Below are positions 49,110 to 59,365 of a stretch of 64,000 nucleotides of DNA, piece after piece. The position numbers were made by a program, and so were the translations under genes. Source of the stretch: Cenococcum geophilum 1.58 (taxonomy: Eukaryota; Ascomycota; Dothideomycetes; Gloniales; Gloniaceae); NCBI GenBank assembly GCA_001692895.1, contig KV748233.1, positions 992,001 through 1,056,000 of the forward strand, given 5' to 3'. Positions within the stretch are counted from its first letter, which is position 1. Each line of letters starts with the position of its first letter. The notes below the pieces were generated by a model. That model was not told the origin of the DNA, made no database searches, and was given only the letters and a program-made list of their open reading frames with translations.

Positions 49110-51405
49110 AGGTCTCGTCAGGGAAAAATGCCTGGTTAGCGTGGGCTACTCGACGCTCTTGTTAGCGCTAAAATAGCAGTGCTTTCGAGCAATGAATGGA
49201 ATGCAGGAAGGTTGATATTGTGCAACGTCCAACGCTTAGTGATACGCATAGGCTGTCGCACTGCAGTTTGACTTAATCGCGAGATTCAGAAGGCTGAATG
49301 AGTAGCGTCATCGACCCTCTGTTATTGCCTATGGCAGGCATGCAATCACTTTTGCTATTTAGAGAGGTGTCTTCCCACATCATACGGTCGGTCTTCGGGA
49401 GGCTTCTCATGTAAAAAGTGCTCTTGCAATGATCATATGAACTTATTTTTACACCACTTTAGCTGCATCCGGGGCGACGCCAACTACATTATGTGGGGAA
49501 ATTTTGTGCTTGAACTGCTGCATGGACTGGTCCTCAGTGCAACTGGAGGCTTGCAGCTATGTCCCGTCACTATAATGTTACCTACAGCCCCTTCGTGCAT
49601 CATATTGTTAGCGCCAGCCATTATGCAACCAAAATAGGGTAAAATACAGTTGCAGAGTCGTAGTTAATCGGAGAAGAATTTGTAGAAGTTGTAAAAAATG
49701 GATTTGTTCACTGAAAGTCTTCTGCACGCTAGCCACGAGATGCATGAAGGGGCTGTAGGTCTAGGGTATAAGTTGCTGTTCACCGTAATTTAGCACTTAC
49801 GAGGGGTTTAATTGATGCAGTGCACCGCAACATGATATTCCATGTACGCTCTAGAAAGCTAGACGACGATTGCCAAGCCTGGTTAGAATCTCGAGAGACG
49901 AGATAAACTTAGTAACCTATGGACGGCACTTCCAATGACCGAATATAGAAATAGAGTAAATTTAGATGTCCATTCCTCCCCCAAGGAATATATTAGATAT
50001 TACAAAATGTACAATATGGAGATGAAGCCGTCGTCGTTGAGTTGCGCAAGAAGAGGGCGTCATAATTTTTGGCAAAATGTATTGGGAAAAAATTGATTAG
50101 CTTGATCTGATTTTAGTATCTCATCTTTGCTCGTCACAGCAAGCGAGCAAGTAGTCGTCGCACTTGTCTGCGAGGACAGTCTGCGTAGGGTAGATAGATG
50201 TTGACTGATTGTGCAATGAGTGGTTCTCCGTGGTGCGGTTCATGGGCTTGCTTGCCGGAAGCCAGCCGAGATGCCAATTATGACAACCCGTCCTATTTGA
50301 CCTATTAAGGCATGAAGGTTATCTTTGCAGATGCAATAAGCGTTCCTTAAGAAGTCAGCTACATCCTGCTCAAGTATGGTATAATATCCGCAACACCGCA
50401 ATCCTCGGGGGTGGCGACACTCATGGAGACATCTCGGATATGATGAGATCAAAAAAACCCCCCTTCGAACCTGATTGTAACAATATCCTAACCAAATGCG
50501 TGCGTCTCGGGGAGCTTTTTGACGGACATGGACTAGTAGCGAGCAGTTATCGCTCCTGCTGCAAGTGAGTTGATCGTCTTTTCGTATGTCGCAAGTCATA
50601 CGTTAAGACTTGGAGATAGTGGCAAGCGGGCTGGCTAGATATCCGCGTCTATGCCTCCTGTGATGTGAGACTGGTGTAGTAATTACGGGTGGTGAATATG
50701 GTTAGAGGAATGGAGGGTAACTTGGGTAATTTTAGAATAGGTGGGATTTATGAAGTAACAAAGTCGCTTTGTAGCGAATAGCACGGCTGTTGTGTTAATA
50801 TTGGTTGTTTCAGGATAGAGTGGAAATGCCAAGCTCCCTTTGAGCGCCTACGAAGGCTCGCTGGAGCTGTATGTCTAGCGTCCATATGTAGAGTATTCCG
50901 AATCGAAAGGCCTCTGCTTCATCTAGGTCTATCTAGGTCTTCAGTAGTATTTAGAAAGGTGAATTCGGATGTTCAACCATATACGGATATCATAAATTCC
51001 ACCTGTTAATCTTTCTAGTAGCCATGCGAGTAAATTAATGTTACAACAGGTGCATATCCTCTACTGACAGCAATTTATATCGGTACTCCGATGTCTCCAT
51101 ATGTAAAGTGGAGATTGGTGACTTTGGTGGAGAAACAGGCATGTCCTGGCCACGAACTTTGATATTCCATCATATACGCAAAAGTTCAACTGGCAGGCAA
51201 ATCGTAGTGTAGGAATCAGACTGCGTTGGTCCAAAATCTGAATTGTTAGTATTCGACATGCCGATAACGTAGCACACGCTAGAAGAATCAAAGCTCAACA
51301 CGTGGATTGTGCTATCTATCTTGACAATACGGATGAAGGAGACTATTCACAGTAGTACAATCCCAAAGGGGGATATGAAGGTTGGAGTGGGTGCTAAAGA
51401 TATTT
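49110..51405. other. GC-balanced region without a recognised gene
   Basis: Open frames at 49437-49637 (plus), 50240-50599 (minus, 119 codons from ATG 50599) and 51061-51291 (minus) show no known domain; the 119-codon frame is the most plausible unknown gene but has no supporting feature. An inverted pair around ACAGCCCCTTCGTGCAT (49586-49602) and ATGCATGAAGGGGCTGT (49740-49756) may be arms of a small element. Confidence 0.5.
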
Positions 51406-52232
51406 TTATAACACGGAAAGGTCACCGAATTTCTCCTATTTTGGTGTCAGTAGGAGTTTCATAAAATTTCTCGACGTGGGGTATCAAATTGGCGACTTGC
51501 CTTATAGCCCGGAACGGCCCAGCGGCCTTTTGAAACGAGCTGAGCTGTGCGCTCATCGATGTCTGGGCGGGCAGCAGCAACTTCGTCCTGTATTGTGCGA
51601 GCTTCATCAGCATAGTCCGAATCCTTGGCCAGCATTATGTTGAGAGCTGTTCTTCTATTCGCCTATCTTGATTCGGGGTCCATATACGCACCACAGTTAG
51701 ATCCTCAAATGGCCGTGCTTCCTCAATATTCTTTAGCGTCTTCTCCAAGTCCCTCAACTCCTTGTCGACCACGCCCTTCGTCTCTTCCGCACTCTTTATC
51801 GCTTGAGCCTCGAATGCGTCAATGGCCTTGATCTGCCTTCCAACATCGTACGTAGCCGGCTTGAATCCGTTGAAGCTTCTCTCAATTTCGTCGACAACAG
51901 CAGTGTTCTTGAGGATGCCGCGGTAATGCGCGAAGTCGACGGTTTGGGGTTGTTCGGAGAGAACGGTTACCTTGCGGCGTGCGTCGTCGTTGCGCTTCTT
52001 GAAAGCGGCGAGAGCATTCGCAGTTGAGCCTTTCAGACCCAACTGTGTGCCGAGTTTTGTCCAGTCTAGCTTGAGGGCTGCGCTGCGCTGTGGTAAACCG
52101 GTAAGGTCAGCTTTGTGATAGAATTGATACAAGGCAAGCAAATAGAGCGTTCCGGGCGAGTTGTCATCGAAATTGCATTGTGGGAGGGAAATAGAGGAGG
52201 ATGGGAGACACTGAACATACTCCGACTGCCAT
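51406..52232 (-). CDS. ATP7: Mitochondrial F1Fo-ATP synthase subunit d (four exons, 174 aa)
   Basis: Subunit d is part of the peripheral stalk that holds F1 to Fo in the inner mitochondrial membrane. Exons on the minus strand: 52232-52221 (MAVG), 52087-51692 ([20 protein letters not shown] through ARPFEDLTV), 51587-51501 ([20 protein letters not shown] through VPGYK) and 51435-51406 (EKFGDLSVL, stop TAA). All introns are phase 0: 52220-52088 (GTATGT...CACAG, with a CTGAC branch-like word), 51691-51588 (GTGCGT...ACAG) and 51500-51436 (GCAAGT...ATAG). The total of 174 aa equals the usual length of fungal subunit d. The family motifs [24 protein letters not shown] and [19 protein letters not shown] are all present without stops. 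The gene is intact and probably essential for respiration. Helitron DNA begins about 200 bp upstream. Confidence 0.95.
51436..51500 (-). other. GC-AG intron of ATP7
   Basis: The 65-bp intron has donor AAG|GCAAGT and acceptor AAAATAG|GAG. Reading through it would replace the conserved C-terminus EKFGDLSVL with an unrelated tail, so removal is required. The donor matches the strong consensus typical of the minority GC class, with perfect pairing elsewhere. Confidence 0.88.
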
Positions 52233-52440
52233 TGTGATGGATTGGGACGGTAAAGAGTGGAGAGTGTATTCGGTGGTGAGGGATGAAGCCGGGTCATTGC
52301 AGAGCTTCCGCATCGCAGAGCTTGGCGAAATTGATTATGTCAGCATCAAATCTTCCGCCCATGATTTATCTCGGTCCCAGACGATCAACCAATCATAAGC
52401 TGCTTACATAACAGATTAATCATCTTATATTGTTGTCGTC
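52233..52440 (-). promoter_or_regulatory. ATP7 promoter region with CCAAT box
   Basis: About 200 bp of RIP-free DNA between the ATP7 start and the Helitron. CCAATCA at 52389-52395 (the reverse of the gene's strand) is a candidate site for the HAP/CBF CCAAT-binding complex, which controls many respiratory genes in fungi. No clear TATA box. The gene's upstream control must fit in this short stretch or reach into the transposon. Confidence 0.5.
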
Positions 52441-52722
52441 TAGTACACGGTTCGGAAATTTATTAGTCCCTCGCGCCGATTTATATGTAATTCTTATATA
52501 AACTCGCGCGCTATCTTATATATACTGTTCGAAGGGGCTTGGCGCTTTTTAATTGGTTGTGAAAAAAACCTGGTTACCTAATTAAGCACGTGCTACCCCA
52601 TTAAATTTAAACCCTCTTTCCTGCCCCTGATTACTGCTCTTCTTACTACTCTTATTACTACTCTTATTACTACTCTCTTCTATATTTACTACCCTAGTTA
52701 CTACTCTCTACCTACNGCCTAA

Positions 52723-55700
52723 ATGCCTTCCGATCGTATATTTTNCACTAGCTNTAACNAATACCNCTCTTTTACTNACTTTGCAANGAACCGTCTTNGA
52801 GCTGCGTATAAGAACTATAAATCTTATAAGGTTAAACCTTTTTTTAACTCTTTTATTAGTTGCTACTTTTCTAACTATATATATATAGGAGAAAAGAAAC
52901 CGATGGTCCCGACGACCTTTGGCGGACCCTCCGCAGCCTATAAACTAAACTGTAACCGCCGCTGCTGCTTCCGCTACTGCTTCCGCTACTGCTTCCGCTA
53001 CTACTACTGCTGCTACCGCTGCTACCGCCGCTACTTCTCCCTCTACTTCCCGCCTCCTTATACCCCCCGTATTAATCTAGCCGCGACCACCCGTATTAAT
53101 CCAGCCACGGTCTACTACGGTCCGCCCTATTACGGACTAGTTAGATATTGGGCCTATAAGTATAGCCGCTATTGCTACGGTCCGCCCTATTACGGACTAG
53201 TTAGATATCGGGCCTATAAATACGGCCTATAATTATTGCCAAGCTTTACACTGGATAGATGAACGGATTGGTTTTACGCGGGCTGAAGAGCCTTACTTTA
53301 AGAGCTGCTGTAAGCAAGATAATATTATTCTACCTTTATTTATACCCCCGCCGCAGTATTTATGGACCCTGCTGTAGTCCCAGGAACGCTTCGCCCATAT
53401 GTTTTGGGACTAGCTCCGTTTATATAATATAGCTTTAGCTTTTACCTCTATTAACTATACTACTACTGACCGCGGCGCTACTTTAGCTGGTATTAATTGT
53501 TTCTAGATTTATAGCAAACTGTACCACCTTACTAGGCCTATAGAAGTTCCCTCCGGAGCTATACCTTAATATGCTTAGCTTTACTTTTATAACCCCGCCT
53601 ACGCTACCAATATCTATCTATAGACTAATCTGCAGCTTAATGCGGATGTTTTACGGTGTCTTACTAATATGCTATATAAGATTAGCAGTCCTTTTATTAC
53701 GTTATACTAGACTGCTATAGAACGGCTTTAGGCGTAAACTATATCTACTCTATTACGGATTATTCTTAACCCGTAGATAAAGCTAATTTTTAAAGTAGGG
53801 GCAGATTGGCGCTGTAAAAATCTACCTATGGCTAATAAGGTTGCTGTTGTTATTCCTAATAAGTATAAAAATTCTAGCTGCCGCAATATTGTTCTTACTA
53901 ACCGTAGGCCGCCTGGCGAGCCCCTACGTTACCACTATATTAGCCTAACTCACGCCGCTTATATGCCGCTACACTATATACTACTCTTCCCTTATAGCGA
54001 CCGTGGCTGGTACTGGGGTATATAGCTCCGTAGCAATTTCTATACCCGCTAGTATAACTAGCTTCCCCAATGAGCTTATTTTCAGTTTTACCTTTATATC
54101 TATAATAACTCTAAACTAGTACCGTTTACCTTTCGCCGGCTATTTTAGTAGTATATAGTTGATGCCTGGGCCCTATATAACTAAAATAAGCTTAACTAGA
54201 TCCGTTCCTATTAGTCTAACCTCCGCGCGGATCTATATAACGGTATTACAGATACTATTTCCCGCGGAGATGTTGATGCTAATTCTATTAGCCGCTATAT
54301 TATCCTTTCTTTAAACTACCTAGGTAGCGCCCGCTTTATCGGCTAGTGCTACTAAGATACTATAGTTATAGTCCGCCGTTACGGCCGTCTAAGCCTATTT
54401 ATTACTTTTATGGCTAATTTGCGGTAGGACGAAGTTATACGCGAGCTTTTACCTTTCTAAACTGCTACTGACCGTCCTAATTTAGTTACCCGTGTTTTCC
54501 GTATAAAGGTTGCCTACCTTCTTACCAACCTTAAGAAAAAGTAGATTTTTAGTAGATTTCTTGGCTGCGTTTAAACTATTAAATATTAAAAACGGGGCCT
54601 GCCGCATCTCTACCTTCTTCTCTTTTTACATCTGGAGGACCGTGATTCGTTTATAGATCTGGTAGTTATTGACCGCTATATATCTGTAGAGCTCCTGCGG
54701 CCCTAAGATAACCCTACTGGACGCCTTATGGATATTATACGGACTATAATGGTCTATAGGCCCTGCGGTGCTGCTAATCTAAACGCCCCCTATATAGTTG
54801 CTAGTGCTCTAGGGTATCCGCTAACCTGCTTAAAGCCGTTTTTAAAGCCGTTCTACCCCGTAACGGTTGTATATAATAATAGGTACCCTTAATATTGGCG
54901 CCGCGATAATTTATAGTCGTGGCCTATTTGTATACTGGGTAGTAACGGTACTACTATAGACCTTGACAACTGCTATATAGTACCGTATAATCCGTATCTT
55001 AGCGTAAAGTATAGGGCCTATATTAATGTCAAGGCCTGCGGCTCTATATAGGCTATAAAGTATATTAATAAGTATATCTATAAGGGGGACGACCGTATAA
55101 CCATATAGCTCTTGGACGATAACGACAAAATTAGTAAGTACTTTTACGGCAGATATATTAGCCCTATGGAGGCCGTCTAGCGGCTATTTAAGTTTCCTGT
55201 TTATAAGGAGTACCCCCCTATAATATACCTTACCGTACACCTTCCCGGCTAGTAGCCCGTTTATTTTTAGCTAGATAAGTCTGTAGAGGACCTATAATAG
55301 CGCCTTAAAATAGCCTATTTAACTTTAACCGCTTAGTTTTAGTATAACTCCGAAAATATGGATGGTCGTACTATGCTTTACTAGGACTTCCCTTATAGGT
55401 ATACCTTTGTGGCAAAAATATGCTAGTAGCAGCGCCGCGTCCGCTAAAAGGATACCGTTATTGGCCGTATATATTACTACAGCCCTATTACTAGCGAATG
55501 GTATTATTTACGGCTGCTACTTACTGTTGTTTCTAGCGCTACCTCTTTTAAGTACCTCCGTACTATTGCTAGCACTATTTACCTAACCTTTTAAGCCGCT
55601 TGCGTGGCTTTAGGGCTCCTTAATAATAACTAAAAGTGGGTTAACTACCTATAAGAAGCATCCGTATTCGCTACTGGCGCCTAGCTACGGTCTCTTTTTA

Positions 55701-57400
55701 TAACTTCTTTAGTCTACGGCCCCGTAAGTAACCCTCCTGCCCTTTAGGCGAAATTTAAGCCGTCTCTCTATAATAATCTCCCTCGCGTTTTAGAGCGTTA
55801 GCTTAATCTTCTAGGTAGCATTAATAATGTATATCTAGATTACGGCCTATATCTTATTTAGCGGGTGCTTATAGACTATAGCAAAACTCTTATAGATTAC
55901 TTTCTGCCTCCGCTATAGCACCGCTGGGACCTTATAGATAGTAACCCGCTTATTACCGTGGAGCTTAATTATAGCACTACTAAGGAAGGCCGCCTTTTTA
56001 CAGAGCTGTATTTCTAGCTAAATTCTAACCAGGCTGCCTGCTTTACTATAGTTACTACCGCTATAGATATAGACCCGCAGACCGCCCATTTTTTCCTATA
56101 GGGCCCTGTAGGCACCGGTAAAACCTTTCTTTATTACTATATCTGCTACTACTACCGCTCCTATGGCCGCATTGTTTTCTGCGTTGCCTCTTCTAGTATA
56201 GCTACCCTTTTACTGCCTGGCGGCCAAACTGCCTACTCCTGTTTTCGCATTCCTATTAATCTATATAAGGAATCCGTATATAACGTGCCTAAAAACTCCT
56301 AGCTAGCGTAGTTACTGCGCTCTACTGCCCTTATAATTTAGGACGAAGTGCTAATATAGTACCGTTACTGCTTTAAAGCCATATACTATATGCTTATGGA
56401 CGTCCGTTCTAATACCCAGGCTCCTTTTAGCGGCGTTCCCGTTATTTTAGGTAGTAATTTTACTTAGATCCTCCCTGTTATAAAACGGGAGACCCGTGCT
56501 AATGTTGTTGCGGCCTACTTATGGCAGTCCTTCTTATAGCCTTCCCTCCGTATTCTATTGCTACGCCAGAATATACGCGTTTTAGACGGCGAGCTAAATT
56601 AGCGCTTTACTATCTGGGTCCGCAGTCTTTCTTATAACCCTACTCTTACTAGCTATATCCAGTTACCTACTAGTATCGCCCAGTTTACCGGTCTATAGCC
56701 TTTTATTGACTTTATTTACCCTCCTAATTTTTTACAGCAAGCGCATACTAATCTCTATATATTCTACGGCCGTGCTATCTTAACTATCCGTAACAACACT
56801 GTTGCTGCTATTAATAATACTATTCTCCACTCTCTTAATAGCCCTAAGTCCGTTTTTTACTTTATAGATACCGTAGAATAGGACGATCTAAATACTAAAA
56901 ATATTCTCCCCCTAGAGCTTTTATAGAGCTTTAACCCCGTATACCTTCCTCCTACATAGCTCTGCCTTAAGGTTAGCGCTCTAATAATCCTTTTACGGAA
57001 CCTATATCCTAAAAAGGGCCTCTATAACGGTACCCGTATAGTTCTTACCTAGATAGGCCGCCGCTGTCTTAAAGCCTATATTCTTGGCGGTACCTTCGCT
57101 AACTAGCTATGGGTTATCCCGTGGATTATACTATCTTCTACAGAAGGCGAGCTGCCGTTTATTATTAGTTGACGGCAGTTTCCTATCCGTTTATCTTTTG
57201 TGATAACCGTAAATAAGTTATAGGGTTAGTCTTTTACCTTTATAGGCGTTAATTTACGGATGCCGGTTTTTATACACGGTTAGCTCTATATTATACTATC
57301 TTAGGTTACTACCATAAATAGTATTTTAGTACTGCTTCCCCCAAATTAAATAAAAACGGATAATATTATATATCCAGAAGTTTTGCTTTCGTTATAAGAG
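52723..57400 (+). pseudogene. Helitron Rep/helicase polyprotein, broken
   Basis: The N-terminal part starts at ATG 52723 and runs open to 53232, with N bases at 52745-52798 and low-complexity Tyr/Cys/Arg stretches. In the Rep part RGLPHLYLLLFLH (54593-54631) is the HUH motif with its second His turned to Tyr, and AIKYINKYIYKGDD (55050-55091) is the region that carries the catalytic Tyr residues. The helicase part shows Walker A GPVGTGKTFL (56101-56130), Walker B-like LII, stop, DEVLI (about 56.34 kb), then LGSNFT and ILPVIKRE (about 56.46 kb). The C-terminal PIF1 signature is RMPVFIHG, stop, LYIILS, stop, VT (57258-57311). Fungal Helitron proteins are about 1500 aa, which matches this span. 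Stops at Gln and Arg codons break the frame throughout. Confidence 0.87.
53107..53222 (+). repeat. Two 61-bp tandem units in the Helitron N-terminal coding region
   Basis: CTACGGTCCGCCCTATTACG and GACTAGTTAGATAT, then GGGCCTATAA occur twice in succession with a 61-bp period. Just upstream (52965-53040) are GCTTCCGCTACT triplet-type repeats. Confidence 0.85.
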
Positions 57401-57602
57401 TCCCACGCGCAGGCTGCCCGCCCTAAGACGGCGGCGGCACGGACGAGAAGCGGCGGCCAGGCGCGGACATAGTGGCGGCGGTGGTCGCGGTGGTAGCAGC
57501 AGTGGCAGCAGCAGCAGGAGCAGAAGTAGGAGCGGCAGCAGCAGCAGTGGTAGTGCTGGTACTGTTGCTTAAAGAAGAAGACGACGACGACGACGACGAT
57601 GT
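57400..57602 (+). repeat. GC-rich low-complexity tract at the Helitron 3' side
   Basis: Runs of GGCGGCGGTGGTCGCGG, GCAGCAGCAG and GACGACGACGAC, with no RIP damage. One frame gives Ala/Val-rich then Asp-rich residues; it is probably the eroded C-terminus of the Helitron protein or simple-sequence expansion. Confidence 0.7.
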
Positions 57603-57774
57603 AAATAGCTATTGTTAATATACATTACGTGATTAATTATATAAATCTATACGCGATTATTACGTAAAGGCTACCTAAGTTAAAATAGCGAAAGGCCACC
57701 TGAGTCGAGCCGCGAGACGCCCCTCGCGTAGTAAGGGGTAGATTAAGTTCCCTTCTAGTACTAAATCCTTTAGC

Positions 57775-58085
57775 TATTAATTAATAACGAACTAACGCCT
57801 TTATAAATAATCAGCCAATGTTATATTCTAGAACTTTATAGGGCGATTCTAATACTACTAAAATTATTGCGAACGGCCTAGTGGTTACTACTACATTTCG
57901 CCTTAAATAAGCGAATCTCCCCTTTAAAGCTCTGCTTAAAACTCTACTACTATTAATTAATAACAAACTAACGCCTTTATANATAATCGGCTAANGTTAT
58001 ATTNTAGAGCTTTATAAGGCGATTCTAATGCTACTAAAATTATTATAACCGGCGTTATAGTTACTGCTANATTTTGCCTTAAATA
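57775..58085 (+). repeat. Tandem duplication, 176-bp period
   Basis: TATTAATTAATAAC...CGCCTTTATAAATAATC and ATTCTAATRCTACTAAAATT recur at 57775 and 57951. The copies differ by transitions and the second contains N bases (57982-58070). Confidence 0.85.
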
Positions 58086-58236
58086 TTACCACTAAAATAG
58101 TAAATATTTAGCCAGAGCTATTAACCATTACCAATCCTTAACATTTAACCTCCTATATTAATATTTATAGTAGATAAATACCTAAATAGCTAATGTATTG
58201 TATCTAGACTAACTCTGGGCCTTATTACCTGCTTTA

Positions 58237-58825
58237 TTGCTCTTCCGCTGCCTGCATAAACGCCTACACAAAAGCCTGCACAAAAGCCTACACAAAGCCT
58301 GCACGAAGCCTACACGACGTCTGCACGAACGCCTGCACGAATACAAACTCTATATAAAGCTCTGCACAAGGCTCTGCACGAGGCTCTGCTTAAAGCTCCG
58401 GTCGAAGCTCTGGTCGAAGCTCTAGTCGAAGCTCTGGTCGAAGCTCTAGTCGAAGCTCTGGTCAAGGGTCTGGTTGAAGCTCTGGTTGAAGCTCTGGTTG
58501 AGGGTCGAAGCTCTGGTCGAAGCTCCGGTCGAGGGTCTGGTCGAAGCTCTGCTCGAGGGTCTGGTCGAAGCTCTGCTCGAGGGTCTGCTTGAAGCTCTGG
58601 TCGAAGCTCTGGTTAAAGCTCTGGTCGAAGCTCTGGTCGAGGCTCTGGTCGAGGCTCTGGTCGAGGCTCTGGTCGAAGCTCTGGTCGAAGCTCTGCACGA
58701 AGCTCTGCACGAAGCTCCGCACGAAGCTCTGCACGAAGCTCTGCACGAAGCTCTGCACGAGGCTCTGCTTAAAGCTCTGCACAAGGCTCTGCTCAAAGCT
58801 CTGCTTAAAACCTTATATGGAGCTT
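58237..58825 (+). repeat. Minisatellite, 12-bp unit GAAGCTCTGGTC and variants
   Basis: Begins with CGCCTGCACAAAAGCC-type 12-15 bp units and passes into about 35 copies of GAAGCTCTGGTC, GAGGCTCTGGTC and GAAGCTCTGCAC. The 12-bp unit lacks stop codons in most frames, so long open frames appear on both strands (58446-58839) with repeated LVEA, KLWS, RAST and QSFD peptides. These are artefacts of the repeat. The array is scarcely RIP-mutated. Confidence 0.93.
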
Positions 58826-58889
58826 TAAAGCTCTACTAATATACTAGAAAGGTTCTATAATTAGCTATATAACCGCCTATATAATTATT

Positions 58890-59036
58890 CTATTATTTAC
58901 ACGCTTGCGGAGAAGAGGATTAATTAATCTGATTGGTGGGTACGGGCTTAAAGGCATTAATTGAGAATGGGTATATTCGCAAGGCTATTTATAGGGGATT
59001 GCCCTGCCTTGACTAAACGTGATGCCTATGGACCCG
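58890..59036 (+). repeat. Direct repeat copy 1 (147 bp)
   Basis: Near-identical to 59219-59365, offset 329 bp. This copy keeps G and C where the other has A and T (for example CTGATTGGTGGGTACGGG here against CTAATTAGTAGGTATAGG). Confidence 0.92.
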
Positions 59037-59218
59037 TGCGCAAGCATATTGCTGCAGTATCTATTTATAAAGCCTAAAATATGCAACTAAAGAAAAAGGT
59101 GCGGGTGGGAGGGAAAGCAAGTAAGCAAGGCTTAATTTTGTAAATGTTAATAATATTAGTGTTACTAAGATACAGGGGTGCTGCTATAGTGCTCGCTTAG
59201 CCACATAGATATATCTAT

Positions 59219-59365
59219 CTATTATTTATACGCTTACGGAGAAGAGGATTAATTAATCTAATTAGTAGGTATAGGCTTAAAGGCATTAATTAAGAATGGG
59301 TATATTCGCAAGGCTATTTATAGGGGATTACCCTATCTTAACTAAATGTAATACCTATAGACCTA
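59219..59365 (+). repeat. Direct repeat copy 2 (147 bp), RIP-mutated
   Basis: The partner of 58890-59036. All differences I could see are G-to-A or C-to-T in this copy. It lies just past the tyrosine-recombinase end of the minus-strand element, and could be the B1 repeat of a split-direct-repeat pair. Confidence 0.92.

Larger units (their letters stand above)
52440..57735 (+). mobile_element. Helitron, autonomous type, decayed
   Basis: A rolling-circle transposon: a Helitron-like N-terminal region, a Rep (HUH) domain and a PIF1-type helicase lie in one direction over 52.72-57.4 kb. The 5' boundary is set where unique DNA gives way to AT-rich sequence near 52.44 kb. At the 3' side a stem CGCGAG...CTCGCG (57710-57727) followed by TAGTAAG is a candidate terminal hairpin, but no certain CTRR end was found. 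No target duplication is expected for Helitrons. RIP stops are present though less dense than in the Gypsy copies. Confidence 0.85.

Noticed and set aside
50240-50599. 119-codon minus-strand frame
   Set aside because: No recognisable motif or intron signal; length is possible by chance in GC-balanced DNA.
51635-52297. 220-codon continuous frame as the subunit d protein
   Set aside because: The first 70 and last 18 codons lie in introns or the 5' region; the four-exon model restores the conserved ends and family length.
58446-58839. Four long overlapping frames on both strands
   Set aside because: They are translations of a 12-bp tandem repeat.
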